From assembly GCA_002747435.1 (NCBI GenBank), contig PDPH01000051.1, positions 19,544-83,543 on the forward strand: DNA of 64,000 bases, read 5' to 3'. Positions 45,671-55,263 of the stretch are shown piece by piece. The notes beneath the pieces were generated by a model that saw only the letters and a list, made by a program, of their open reading frames with translations, had not been told where the DNA came from and searched no databases. Position numbers and translations under genes: made by a program. This stretch comes from Pseudomonadota bacterium. GTDB taxonomy: Bacteria > Pseudomonadota > Gammaproteobacteria > Thiotrichales > Thiotrichaceae. Position 1 is the first letter of the stretch; each line of letters starts with the position of its first letter.

Positions 45671-46372
45671 CTAGCTAACACCAAAAGCTTGCTCCACCTC
45701 CTGCACGCTCAGCTCACGCCATTCACCGACTTCTATTGCAGGGTCTAAATGCAGATGTCCAATGCTTTCGCGGTGTAGGGCATTAACATGATTACCCACA
45801 GCGGCAAACATGCGTTTGATTTGATGGTATTTGCCTTCGCGTATGCCAACTCGCACCTGTTGCTTAGCAAGAATCTCCAGTCTGACAGCTTTTACTGCTT
45901 GCTTTTCACCGTGAAGCAGTACACCTTGTTGTAGTTGCTGTGCAGCCTCTGCGCTTAAAGGTTCTGCTAAATCTGCTAGATACACCTTGTCGACTTGGTG
46001 GCGGGGAGTACTAATACGATGTGACCAATCACCATCATTGCTAAGCAGCAATAAGCCTGTTGTGTCTTTGTCCAGCCGTCCAACAATGTGTAGTGTGGAT
46101 ACGTGTGGATGATCAATTAAATCCATAACAATCGGTTGATGCGCATCTTCGGTCGCACTGAGGTAGCCTGCGGGTTTATGCAGCATGATATACAACTTGC
46201 CAGGTAGTTGAATGACTGCATTGTCCAGTGTGATTTCAAGTGCAGGATCAATGTGTATAGCAGGTTTAACAATACGTTTACCATTGACATTTATGCGTGC
46301 CGCACGAATCAGTTTTTGTGCTTCTTTGCGTGATAAGCCTGTGGCCTGACTCAGATAATGATCCAAACGCAT
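45671..46372 (-). CDS. rsuA: 16S rRNA pseudouridine synthase, RsuA type
   Basis: 233 residues. N-terminal S4 RNA-binding domain (MRLDHYLSQATGLSRKEAQK) and a catalytic domain with GRLDKDTTGLLLLS carrying the catalytic Asp. VRVGIREGKYHQIKRMFAAV and NHVNALHRESIG are the later conserved motifs. RsuA makes pseudouridine 516 in 16S rRNA. The length and motifs fit RsuA better than RluB/E/F, although the group is close. It lies 14 bases after the plpD-like gene's stop and is probably read from the same transcript. Confidence 0.88.
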   Translation of the reverse strand: MRLDHYLSQATGLSRKEAQKLIRAARINVNGKRIVKPAIHIDPALEITLDNAVIQLPGKLYIMLHKPAGYLSATEDAHQPIVMDLIDHPHVSTLHIVGRLDKDTTGLLLLSNDGDWSHRISTPRHQVDKVYLADLAEPLSAEAAQQLQQGVLLHGEKQAVKAVRLEILAKQQVRVGIREGKYHQIKRMFAAVGNHVNALHRESIGHLHLDPAIEVGEWRELSVQEVEQAFGVS

Positions 46373-46386
46373 GCTTTGTTTCGTCC

Positions 46387-48618
46387 TTAAAAATCCCGCC
46401 CAATTTGCATAAAAAAGCTTGCTTGATGGCCTTCCGTTTTGCCTATCCCAATAAAGGCGGAACCAATACGACTATCAATCCCGACAAATAGACTACTACC
46501 CCATAATAATTCCCCCCAACTAATGGCTTTTGTTTCTTGCCAAGTATTGCCCACTTCTAGGGAAGCACCGGCGTAGGCTTTGGCTGATCCGGGCAGTTGG
46601 GTCAGCTCATATAAATAGGTTCCGCCTGCCATGAGCAGATGATTGCCACGTAGTTGATTCTCTGCCAAGCCTGACATGCGCCCGTGTCCACCTAAAGTAA
46701 ACTGTTCGAGACCGAAAGCACGATTGCTAAACGTGCTACCGAGTTCGGCGCGTGCCAATACACGATGTTTATCTTTAAGCCAAGCTTTGCCGCCTTCAAT
46801 TTTGAAGCGTTGAAAATTCAAATCAGCTCCCAAAATTTCAAAGCCTTTGGTATAACTGGCCTTCAACCAACCACCTTGTCCCGGAAAGTCCACATCGTCT
46901 AGGGTATCTAGGTTGTAAGTGAGTTGTAAACCTGTCAGCTCAAACGGTTCCTCAGGTACATTAGATAATTGCCCGGTTTTAGTATCGGGTTTGAGAAAAC
47001 GGTAAAATAAGCCGGTGCGCCATTCACCATTCTGCTGAATATCCCGTCCCCAGTCGACTTGTACACCTGTATCAGCCAGACGTACTTCAGCATTACGTTG
47101 GTCGCCGTCATATTCAATGACATCCCTGCGCTCATGCCAAGCACGCGCATTAACAAAATGACGCAAATCACTACCAATGGGCTGATATAGCTCGGTGCCA
47201 AAATAAACATTATCTCCCAGCACTAAACTATTACGCCATTCCCCAGCGTTTTGGGTCACCCCTTTGCGGATATATTTAGTACCTAATTGGTAGCGCGTAT
47301 CGCCATTTAGGTCATCTTTGACAGAGAAACCAAAACGTAAACGATTATCACCAGTAGAACGATTGCGTGCCATAATTTTCAGTGTATAAGCACCTTGTCC
47401 ATCAGGATTCAGTTCATAATCCACCAAATCAAAATAGCCTAAACTATAAACATTATCCAGACTACGCTGTAAGGCGACCAAATCAAGCGTATCCCCTTCT
47501 TTAAAGCCCAAGCGACTTAAAATAACCTCATTTTCTAAATTACTGTCATTTTCCAAGATAAGGCGACTAATCTTGCCACGAATATTCTTGAGACGAGCCA
47601 TACGGGCGGCTTTGCCCCGCAAACGTGCGGGCTGTTGTGCTCCGGCTAAGCGTGCCAGCTTGTTTAAAGCAGCCAAGTGTTGCCTTGCAGCGGCTTCGCC
47701 AATGGGAATCGTATCTTTGACACGGTCAAAATCCAGTGAGCCAATATCTTTAACATCAGGTTCTATGACAACATTCGGTGCACGTAAACCTTGCAATTGC
47801 GGTAAGCTATTTTTGGCAGTCAAAAACCGCATGGCTTGCACGCTCACGGCGAGGGCTGAATTCAATTTATTACGTTTTTCAAAATAATAGGGAATGCTGA
47901 CCACAATCACAATGTCTGCACCCATTGAACGAGCGACTTCGACGGGTACATTGTTCGAGACAAAACCATCTACCAGTAAGCGATTGTCGATGGTAACTGG
48001 AGCAAACAAACCGGGAATAGACATACTCGCTCGCACGGCTGTTGCCAGATTGCCCCTATCCAGCACAACCGCTGCACCCGTTTCAATATCGGTCGCTACT
48101 GCACGAAAAGGAATTGGCAAACGGTCAAAATTGCGCACTTCGGCCACTGGACTGAGCAAGCGCCGCAGCTCAAAAATCAAACTTTGACCACTAATCAAGC
48201 CTTCCGGCAGCTTGATACCACGGCCTTCCACACCGACTTCAAAGGTATTAAAAAAACCATCATTTTCACGTTTTTGCTGGAAGCTTTGTTCCGTTCGCGC
48301 AGAGCCGTCACGAAACATGCCTTTCCAATCGAGAGTTTTGACGATCTCTTCCATTTCGGTCGTACTGTAACCTGCGGCATAGAGACTACCTACAATGGCT
48401 CCCATGCTCGTGCCTGCAATCATGTCAATGGGCACGCCTTGCGCTTCCAGCACTTTGATAACACCGACATGAGCGACTCCCGCTGCGCCACCACCACCCA
48501 GTACGAGACCGATTTTGGGGCGCTCTAGGGCGGTGTCAGCCGCCCAAACAGGTAGCATCAATAGGCTTAATGTAACAAATAATAGGAGTAACAGATTCAT
48601 TCGGCTGGTTTTTTTCAT
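46387..48618 (-). CDS. plpD: Patatin-like phospholipase with POTRA and beta-barrel (PlpD, type Vd)
   Basis: 743 residues. Signal peptide ends PVWAA. The patatin domain (about 30-300) has the oxyanion loop GGGGAAG (41-47), the nucleophile Ser71 in GTSMG and the Asp in LLVDGFVSNN. A POTRA domain follows (VILSRLGFKEGDTLDLVALQ ...), then a C-terminal 16-strand barrel of the Omp85/TpsB type ending in ...QIGRDF with the terminal Phe signal for BAM. This is the PlpD group of type Vd autotransporters, which expose a phospholipase A at the surface or release it. Promoter lies between it and divergent pilU. Confidence 0.92.
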   Translation of the reverse strand: MKKTSRMNLLLLLFVTLSLLMLPVWAADTALERPKIGLVLGGGGAAGVAHVGVIKVLEAQGVPIDMIAGTSMGAIVGSLYAAGYSTTEMEEIVKTLDWKGMFRDGSARTEQSFQQKRENDGFFNTFEVGVEGRGIKLPEGLISGQSLIFELRRLLSPVAEVRNFDRLPIPFRAVATDIETGAAVVLDRGNLATAVRASMSIPGLFAPVTIDNRLLVDGFVSNNVPVEVARSMGADIVIVVSIPYYFEKRNKLNSALAVSVQAMRFLTAKNSLPQLQGLRAPNVVIEPDVKDIGSLDFDRVKDTIPIGEAAARQHLAALNKLARLAGAQQPARLRGKAARMARLKNIRGKISRLILENDSNLENEVILSRLGFKEGDTLDLVALQRSLDNVYSLGYFDLVDYELNPDGQGAYTLKIMARNRSTGDNRLRFGFSVKDDLNGDTRYQLGTKYIRKGVTQNAGEWRNSLVLGDNVYFGTELYQPIGSDLRHFVNARAWHERRDVIEYDGDQRNAEVRLADTGVQVDWGRDIQQNGEWRTGLFYRFLKPDTKTGQLSNVPEEPFELTGLQLTYNLDTLDDVDFPGQGGWLKASYTKGFEILGADLNFQRFKIEGGKAWLKDKHRVLARAELGSTFSNRAFGLEQFTLGGHGRMSGLAENQLRGNHLLMAGGTYLYELTQLPGSAKAYAGASLEVGNTWQETKAISWGELLWGSSLFVGIDSRIGSAFIGIGKTEGHQASFFMQIGRDF

Positions 48619-48755
48619 GACGGCCTCTATTTCAGAAGGAACTTAATTGAAAGTATGGATATCCTGACGAACTGAACTTAACAGTCTTGCTTTTGCTGTT
48701 ATAATCGGCAGTCTGCACCACTCATAATGACAAAAATAATCAGGATATTACTACG

Positions 48756-49922
48756 ATGAGTATCAAAAACTACCTGCGTATTCTGGCAGGCAAAGATGGT
48801 TCTGACTTATACCTGACCGTTGATGCGCCTCCCGCTGCCAAATTCCAAGGCTCGCTCAAACCACTGGCACGTGAGCGTTTGACCCCTGAAACATTACACG
48901 AAATGGCCTACTCACTGATGGATGAAGAGCAACAACGTCAGTTTGAAACCAAACCAGAAATGAACCTCGCAATTAGTGAGGAAGGTATTGGCCGTTTCCG
49001 GGTTAATATTTTTAAACAGCGCAATAAAATTGCGATGGTCATTCGTAATATCAAAACCGAAATTCCTGATGTCGATAAATTGGGTTTACCCAAGGTACTT
49101 AAAGATACCATCATGGCTAAACGGGGTTTAATCTTGTTTGTTGGTGGTACGGGTTCGGGTAAATCAACCTCATTGGCAGCACTGATTGATTACCGCAATC
49201 GTAATGCAGATGGTCATATTATTACTATCGAAGACCCCATTGAATACGTTCACCCACACAGAAAGTGTATTGTTAACCAGCGTGAAGTTGGGGTGGATAC
49301 CGACAGTTATGAGGATGCACTAAAAAACACGCTGCGCCAAGCACCTGATGTTATCTTAATCGGTGAAATTCGCTCGCAAGACACGATGGAGCATGCACTG
49401 GCATTTGCGGAAACAGGCCACTTGTGTCTGTCTACTTTACACGCCAATAACGCAAATCAAGCATTGGATCGGATTATTAATTTCTTCCCGGAAGAGCGGC
49501 GTCATCAACTGTTAATGGATTTGTCTCTCAACCTGCAAGCTTTTGTGTCACAACGACTCATTCCTACGATTGATGGCAAACGGGTTGCTGCCATTGAAAT
49601 TCTACTGGGTACACCCATGATTCGTGATTTGATTCATAAAGGGGATATCGGTGGGATTAAAGAGATTATGGAAAAATCTGAAGAGCAAGGCATGCAGACT
49701 TTTGACAGTCATCTGTATCAGCTCTATATGAATAAAAAAATTTCTTTAGTAGAAGCTCTGCGTAATGCGGACTCTCCCAATAACCTAAAGTTAAAAATTA
49801 ACCTTAGCGCAGGACGTGCACCAGGAGCAGCTAAAGCTGATCCTGAACTTTCAACACTGGCACCACCAATGCCTGAGTTATCCTTGGAACCTAAAATGGA
49901 AGAAGAAGAGGAGGAGGTTTAA
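48756..49922 (+). CDS. pilU: Type IV pilus retraction ATPase PilU
   Basis: 388 residues. PilT/PilU family ATPase of pilus retraction. Walker A GGTGSGKST (about residues 129-137), Asp box ITIEDPIEYVH, Walker B PDVILIGEIRSQDTMEHAL and His box CLSTLHANNANQ are visible. The longer, acidic C-terminus (PELSLEPKMEEEEEEV) and IYVT-less N-terminus with GSDLYLTV point to PilU rather than PilT. PilT is not in the window. A hairpin overlaps the stop codon. Confidence 0.92.
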   Translation: MSIKNYLRILAGKDGSDLYLTVDAPPAAKFQGSLKPLARERLTPETLHEMAYSLMDEEQQRQFETKPEMNLAISEEGIGRFRVNIFKQRNKIAMVIRNIKTEIPDVDKLGLPKVLKDTIMAKRGLILFVGGTGSGKSTSLAALIDYRNRNADGHIITIEDPIEYVHPHRKCIVNQREVGVDTDSYEDALKNTLRQAPDVILIGEIRSQDTMEHALAFAETGHLCLSTLHANNANQALDRIINFFPEERRHQLLMDLSLNLQAFVSQRLIPTIDGKRVAAIEILLGTPMIRDLIHKGDIGGIKEIMEKSEEQGMQTFDSHLYQLYMNKKISLVEALRNADSPNNLKLKINLSAGRAPGAAKADPELSTLAPPMPELSLEPKMEEEEEEV

Positions 49923-49936
49923 TATTTAAACCTCCT
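49912..49936 (+). terminator. Hairpin overlapping the pilU stop
   Basis: Perfect 10-bp arms aggaggttta / taaacctcct around atatt; the left arm contains the last codons and the stop of pilU. A second copy of cctcctttaa follows. No strong T-run, so termination may be weak. Confidence 0.5.
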
Positions 49937-50052
49937 TTAACCTCCTTTAGTATATCTTGATTTCAGGTGTAGCTGCCTTCAATCAAACCTGCTAACTATC
50001 TGTTTTTTTAATGAAAATATTACAGATTGACTTTAAACGAATACATTCTTTT

Positions 50053-50811
50053 TTAGTCAGCGCTGTTTGGCTGGCCAAAACACTCTGTCTTCAATTCAGG
50101 TAGAGGTTCCATTTCTATTTTACCCCCCAAACATCGTATCTCTTGACACAAAGTATCCATACGCGCTTCCATTAAGTGGATATGATCCAACATGTGATTA
50201 ACCGCATTAGCGACTGGATCAGGCATATCGCGGGTTGCACCATAGGCATCAAACCCCATTTTTTCGGCTAATTGTTCACGGCGTTTTTCATCAGCCTTAC
50301 GTGCAGTAACCTGCTTACCCGGAATCCCTACTACCGTCATATGCTCTGGCACATCTTTAACCACCACCGCATTAGAACCGACCCGCGCACCATCATGCAA
50401 TATTATAGGCCCCAATACTTTTGCGCCTGCACCTACAACAACATTATTTTTCAAAGTAGGGTGGCGCTTGCCTTGCTGCCAACTCGTTCCACCCAAGGTT
50501 ACGCCTTGATATAAAGTACAATCATCGCCAATCTCCGTCGTCGCGCCAATCACCACACCCATACCATGATCAATAAAGAAACGTCGCCCAATGTTTGCAC
50601 CCGGGTGAATTTCAATGCCGGTATACCAGCGGGGAATATTGGAGAGAAAGCGTGCTAACCACTTCAAACCTTTAAGCCATAACCAATGATTCATACGGTG
50701 AAACAGGACGGCATGCACACCCGGATAAGTAGTCAGAATTTCAAACACATTCCTCGCAGCCGGATCGCGTTCGAATATGCAGTTCACATCTTCCCAAATA
50801 CGCTCAAACAT
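50053..50811 (-). CDS. cysE: Serine O-acetyltransferase
   Basis: 252 residues from the ATG at 50811 (AAGG site; family N-terminus is [20 protein letters not shown]); the frame to 50862 is an overrun. CysE acetylates serine with acetyl-CoA, the first step of cysteine synthesis. N-terminal helical domain, then left-handed beta-helix hexapeptides with catalytic [21 protein letters not shown] and [18 protein letters not shown]-terminal extension (after residue 190) could bind CysK or give feedback control. Length is nearer the short CysE type found with iscR. Confidence 0.95.
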   Translation of the reverse strand: MFERIWEDVNCIFERDPAARNVFEILTTYPGVHAVLFHRMNHWLWLKGLKWLARFLSNIPRWYTGIEIHPGANIGRRFFIDHGMGVVIGATTEIGDDCTLYQGVTLGGTSWQQGKRHPTLKNNVVVGAGAKVLGPIILHDGARVGSNAVVVKDVPEHMTVVGIPGKQVTARKADEKRREQLAEKMGFDAYGATRDMPDPVANAVNHMLDHIHLMEARMDTLCQEIRCLGGKIEMEPLPELKTECFGQPNSAD

Positions 50812-50973
50812 AGGTTTTGCCTTTGATCTGGAAATAAAAGAAAGGCAAATATGGTAGTGCAATCAGGTAATGGGGTCTATAAGCATACTAAGAGCAAGTT
50901 TATGCTGCTATTTTTATTAAGCTAGCAGTCTCGGTTAAACTACTCGTCCGCGACGATCGGAGGAGAAGCTCAC

Positions 50974-51027
50974 ATGCCCAAAATGCAGATCATTAGTAAC
51001 TGGTTTCCAAAACAAGAGTTACCTTAA
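50974..51027 (+). CDS. 17-codon frame behind a strong ribosome site
   Basis: GGAGGAG lies 7 bases before an ATG that opens a 17-residue frame (MPKMQIISNWFPKQELP). The rest of the 360 bases between cysE and aas shows no gene. It could be a leader peptide or the first codons of a gene deleted otherwise. It lies 148 bases upstream of aas. No function is claimed. Confidence 0.35.
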   Translation: MPKMQIISNWFPKQELP

Positions 51028-51174
51028 TTCGTAAAGAACCTGCCAAATAAGTCAACACCACTCAGCACCTAAAAGTATTGCATTATGCTACCTTGTACTT
51101 AAACCATTGGCAGTACCGCAAAAAAAACGTACTTTACCTTCATCAACCATCACCGTACTAAAAGGAGACACCCT

Positions 51175-54100
51175 ATGTGGGACGTGTTACGCACAAAGGG
51201 TTTTATAGCCTTCATCACTATGGCATTTTTAAATGCCTTTGTGGACTTAGGTCACAAGATTATTATTCAGAATACCATCTTCAAAATTTATGACGGTAAA
51301 ACACAAATCATCCTGACCGCCATTGTTAATGCGCTGATTCTGCTGCCCTTTATTATGATGTTTACCCCTACCGGTTTTCTGGCAGATAAATTCCCCAAAG
51401 TACGCATTATGCGTTATAGCGCTTGGGCAGCCTTAGCTTTAACTTTATTGATTACCCTAAGCTACTACATGGGCTGGTTCTGGTTTGGTTTTAGCATGAC
51501 TTTTTTACTGGCTTTGCAAAGCGCTTTTTACTCCCCCGCCAAGCTCGGTTACATCCGCGAACTGATTGGCGAAACGCGCCTAGCTCAAGGTAATGCACTA
51601 GCGCAGTCTACCGTCATGATTGCCATTTTATTGGGTACTTTCTTTTTCTCCGTTTTATTTGAAATCAGCTTAAGCCAACAAAGTTTCACTTCTAAGCATG
51701 AAATCATGCAATTGATTGCTCCGCTAGGCTGGGTGCTTGTGATTCTGACCGCGACTGAATTATGGAGTGCTTATCGTTTACCCCATACCCGTGACACCGA
51801 CCCTAAAATGCGCTTTGATTGGACAAAATACCTGAAAGGCCGCACCGGCCTCGATAATATCAAAGTGGTCAAAGATCATAAAATCATTTGGCTATCCATT
51901 ATGGCGCTGTCAGTTTTTTGGTCAATCTCACAAGTCGTACTAGCCACTTACCCGGCTTTCAGTAAAGAACATTTAAACCTAAACAATACAGCGCTGGTAC
52001 AAGGTCTCATGGCCTGTGCAGGCATAGGGATTATGCTAGGTTCACTACTCGCAGGTCGTTTGTCTCGCTACCATATTGAAACTGGACTTATACCGATTGG
52101 CGCAATCGGTATTATGATCACAGTCAGCATGCTGACTTCACTGCATTCTACACTGTTGCAAGCTGCTAACTTCTTAATGTTGGGCATTATGGGCGGCTTG
52201 TTTATTGTGCCACTAAATGCACTCATGCAATATCATGCCCCCAAAAATCAATTAGGTCGGGTATTAGCCTGTTTTAATTTAATCGATAACTTAATGATGC
52301 TGGGTTTTTTGGGTTTAACCATTGTACTGGCTTGGTATGGCATTAGCAGTTTGCACTTATTTACCTTCCTATCACTCGTGGTCATCGGCGGAGCTATTTA
52401 TACGGTTTCTCAAATGCCACAATCCTTGCTGCGCTTTGTGATCAGCCGCTTGTTTCATGCGCGTTATCGCTTAAAAGTATTAGGGTTTGAAAATCTACCT
52501 ACAACGGGTGGTGTTTTGCTGCTAGGCAATCATATTAGCTGGATCGACTGGGCGCTTGTACAAATGGCCAGTCCACGTCAAATTCGCTTTGTCATGGAAA
52601 AAGGTTATTACGAACGTTGGTATTTAAAAGGTGTATTAAAACTATTTGGTGCAATTCCCATTCAAAGTGGTGCGAGTGAGTTCGCTATTAATGAAGTACG
52701 TAAATCATTACAAGCAGGCGAAGTTGTCTGTTTATTCCCGGAAGGTACGCTCAGTCGCACCGGCCAGTTGACAGAATTCAAACGTGGCTTTGAAAAAGCA
52801 GCAAAAGGCACAGGCGCGACGATTATCCCTTTTTACCTCTACGGTCTATGGGGTAGTCGCTTTTCACGCTCTAGTGGCTTTTTGCGTGAAACCCGTCAAT
52901 CTGGTTTCAAACGCGATATTATTGTCTCTTTTGGCAAAGCGATGCCGGATACAGCGGAAGCTTGGCAGATTAAGCACAAAGTCTTTGAACTGTCTTTCAA
53001 TTCTTGGCGAGAATACTCCTATCTCATTGATCCAATACCGATTAATTGGCTACGTTGTGCACGTCGCCTCAGTTTTCGTATGGCCGCAACAGATGTGCTG
53101 GGTGAACCGATCAGTAATCACCGTTTTATGATTGCTGTTTTCAGTTTTGCAGCCATGATTAAACAGCGCAGTCCTGAACAAAATATCGGCTTACTCCTAC
53201 CGACCAGTATCGCAAGTGCTATTGCTAATATGGCGGTTATGACTTTAGGCAAAACAGTGGTTAACCTCAATTATACAGCCAGCAGCGATGCTCTCCGCAG
53301 TGCCATTGCACAGGCTGAGATTCCTCACCTTTATACTTCCAAAAAATTCTTGCAAAAACTGTTGGAACGCGGCATAGACATTAAAGCTATCTTGCCTGAT
53401 ACGCCGCTCATTTTTATGGAAGACATTAAAGAAAACATTCCTAAAAGTCGCTTATTAATCAGCTTGTTAAGCGTTATTCTACTGCCCACTTCACTCTTAC
53501 AAGCTTTATATATCAAGCGTGTAAAATTGGATGATACAGCCGCCATTCTGTTTTCCAGCGGTAGTGAAGGCGCGCCTAAAGGTGTGGAATTAACTCATCG
53601 CAACCTTGCCAGTAATGCACGGCAAGTTGCCGATATGCTCAATATCCGTGAGAATGATGTACTCATGGGAACGCTGCCTGCTTTTCACGCCTTTGGCTTA
53701 CTAACAGGTATTTTTATGCCCCTGTCAGAAGGCATTCCTCTTGTCTGTCATCCTGACCCTACCGATAGTTTGACCATTGCCAAAGGCATTGCGCGTTACG
53801 ATGCGACTATTTTATTTGGCACTGCCACTTTCTTCCGCTTTTATGCCCGCAATCAACGTATTCACCCCATGATGCTACAAAGTTTGCGTTATGTAGTCGC
53901 TGGCGCTGAAAAGCTAAGCCTAGATGTGAGACAACTGTTCACTCAACGTTTCAATAAACCTATCCTAGAAGGTTATGGCACAACAGAAACCTCACCCGTT
54001 GCGAGTGTTAATATTCCCGATCAGATAGACCCTATGACTGGACGTGTTTACCCAGGTAGCAAAGAAGGCACAGTCGGTATGCCCTTACCGGGTACGAGCT

Positions 54101-54633
54101 TCCGCATTGTTGATCCAGATACGCTACAAGAACAAAAGCTAGGTGAAAATGGCCTGATTCTGATCGGTGGCCCACAAATCATGAAGGCTTACCTGCATAA
54201 TCCTGAAAAAACAGCTCAAGCAATAATCGAGCTAGACGGTTATCGCTGGTATAAATCAGGCGATAAAGGTCATTTGGATGAAGACGGCTTTTTGACTATC
54301 GTGGATCGTTACTCACGTTTTGCCAAAATCGGTGGCGAAATGATCAGTCTGACCGCTGTTGAACACAATATTCGTCAAGTCGTCGCGTATACCGAGCTGG
54401 ATATTATGGCGGTTAACCTACCCGATGCTAAAAAAGGTGAAAAGATTGTTTTATTACTCGGTGGCGAAGAAAATCCACAAATATTACGCAAAAAATTATT
54501 GGCAAGTGACATCAACCCGCTCATGCTACCTCAGCAAATTTATGCCGTCGATGAAGTCCCCAAACTCGGCAGTGGCAAAGCTGATTTTGCTCGCGGTCGA
54601 CAGTTAGCCAGTAAGCTTCAGAAAAAAACCTGA
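51175..54633 (+). CDS. aas: Fused lysophospholipid transporter / acyltransferase / acyl-ACP synthetase (LplT-PlsC-Aas)
   Basis: 1152 residues in three parts. Residues 1-430 are an MFS domain with about 12 helices, like LplT, which flips lysophospholipids inward. Residues 440-640 are a PlsC-type acyltransferase with NHISWIDWAL (HX4D) and FPEGTLSR. Residues 660-1150 are an AMP-forming acyl-activating domain with ILFSSGSEGAPKGVELTHRN, YGTTETSP and YKSGDKGHLDEDGF. The protein would import lysophosphatidylethanolamine and re-acylate it. In E. coli the transporter is a separate gene; the triple fusion is known in other bacteria. Confidence 0.93.
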   Translation: MWDVLRTKGFIAFITMAFLNAFVDLGHKIIIQNTIFKIYDGKTQIILTAIVNALILLPFIMMFTPTGFLADKFPKVRIMRYSAWAALALTLLITLSYYMGWFWFGFSMTFLLALQSAFYSPAKLGYIRELIGETRLAQGNALAQSTVMIAILLGTFFFSVLFEISLSQQSFTSKHEIMQLIAPLGWVLVILTATELWSAYRLPHTRDTDPKMRFDWTKYLKGRTGLDNIKVVKDHKIIWLSIMALSVFWSISQVVLATYPAFSKEHLNLNNTALVQGLMACAGIGIMLGSLLAGRLSRYHIETGLIPIGAIGIMITVSMLTSLHSTLLQAANFLMLGIMGGLFIVPLNALMQYHAPKNQLGRVLACFNLIDNLMMLGFLGLTIVLAWYGISSLHLFTFLSLVVIGGAIYTVSQMPQSLLRFVISRLFHARYRLKVLGFENLPTTGGVLLLGNHISWIDWALVQMASPRQIRFVMEKGYYERWYLKGVLKLFGAIPIQSGASEFAINEVRKSLQAGEVVCLFPEGTLSRTGQLTEFKRGFEKAAKGTGATIIPFYLYGLWGSRFSRSSGFLRETRQSGFKRDIIVSFGKAMPDTAEAWQIKHKVFELSFNSWREYSYLIDPIPINWLRCARRLSFRMAATDVLGEPISNHRFMIAVFSFAAMIKQRSPEQNIGLLLPTSIASAIANMAVMTLGKTVVNLNYTASSDALRSAIAQAEIPHLYTSKKFLQKLLERGIDIKAILPDTPLIFMEDIKENIPKSRLLISLLSVILLPTSLLQALYIKRVKLDDTAAILFSSGSEGAPKGVELTHRNLASNARQVADMLNIRENDVLMGTLPAFHAFGLLTGIFMPLSEGIPLVCHPDPTDSLTIAKGIARYDATILFGTATFFRFYARNQRIHPMMLQSLRYVVAGAEKLSLDVRQLFTQRFNKPILEGYGTTETSPVASVNIPDQIDPMTGRVYPGSKEGTVGMPLPGTSFRIVDPDTLQEQKLGENGLILIGGPQIMKAYLHNPEKTAQAIIELDGYRWYKSGDKGHLDEDGFLTIVDRYSRFAKIGGEMISLTAVEHNIRQVVAYTELDIMAVNLPDAKKGEKIVLLLGGEENPQILRKKLLASDINPLMLPQQIYAVDEVPKLGSGKADFARGRQLASKLQKKT

Positions 54634-54662
54634 AATAACTAATCATTACTAGTCAATATTAC

Positions 54663-54685
54663 GGTGCTGGATTTAGTTCAGCACC
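54663..54685. terminator. Hairpin after aas
   Basis: Perfect arms ggtgctg / cagcacc around a 9-base loop, between aas and the convergent lysR remnant. There is no T-run on either side, so a terminator role is uncertain. Confidence 0.4.
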
Positions 54686-54689
54686 AAGA

Positions 54690-55139
54690 CTAATTCATAA
54701 CAAATGCTGTACTGAATTGCACTTGTAGTACTGTTTGCAAGGCTTTTAGCAATAACTTATGCACAACTTGCCATTGTGGTGCAGGCACATAACTTAGGTA
54801 AAAATCCGTATGTAATGGTGCTGTCCAAGCTTGCAACACTGTCTGTAATTCACCTCGCTGTACCGCCCCCACTACAACAAAGTCAACCAGCAAAGCCAAT
54901 CCTAAGCCAGCTTTTGCACCCTGCTCCAAAGCAAAACTATTTCCCAAAACTTGGTTTTGCCAAGTGCTGGGTAAAACCAATTGAGCTTCGGCTAACAATT
55001 GATTCCAGCTCATTGTTAACTGCTCGCTACGGATTAATAAAATATGCTGGGCTAAGTCCGTCAAGTTTTCAGGTACACCATAAGCAGCTAGATATGCAGC
55101 ACTAGCTACCACAGATTTTCGTGCTTTGCCAAAGCCTTG
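54690..55139 (-). pseudogene. LysR-family regulator, C-terminal fragment
   Basis: The frame reads GFGKARKSVVASAAYLAAYG after an in-frame stop at 55140, then the rest of a LysR effector domain (GVPENLTDLAQHILLI ... GAKAGLGLALLVDFVV). The helix-turn-helix and the first half of the effector domain are absent. There is no credible start: the only GTG is within the conserved VVAS block. It follows nnrS in the same orientation. A non-functional remnant. Confidence 0.82.
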
Positions 55140-55263
55140 CTAGCTTTCTTATGTGTTGGATTTTACGATTGCATCAAAAAGATGATGACTCCGATAGCCA
55201 TTGCTTTCTGCTGGGCATATAAGAGTTAGATTCACTGGTGCTATACAGCGATAACCCACAATA

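Noticed and set aside
55144..55263. Possible second gene remnant (GYRSHHLFDAIVKSNT) between nnrS and the lysR fragment
   Set aside because: The 16-codon stretch has no clear family match and stops on both sides.
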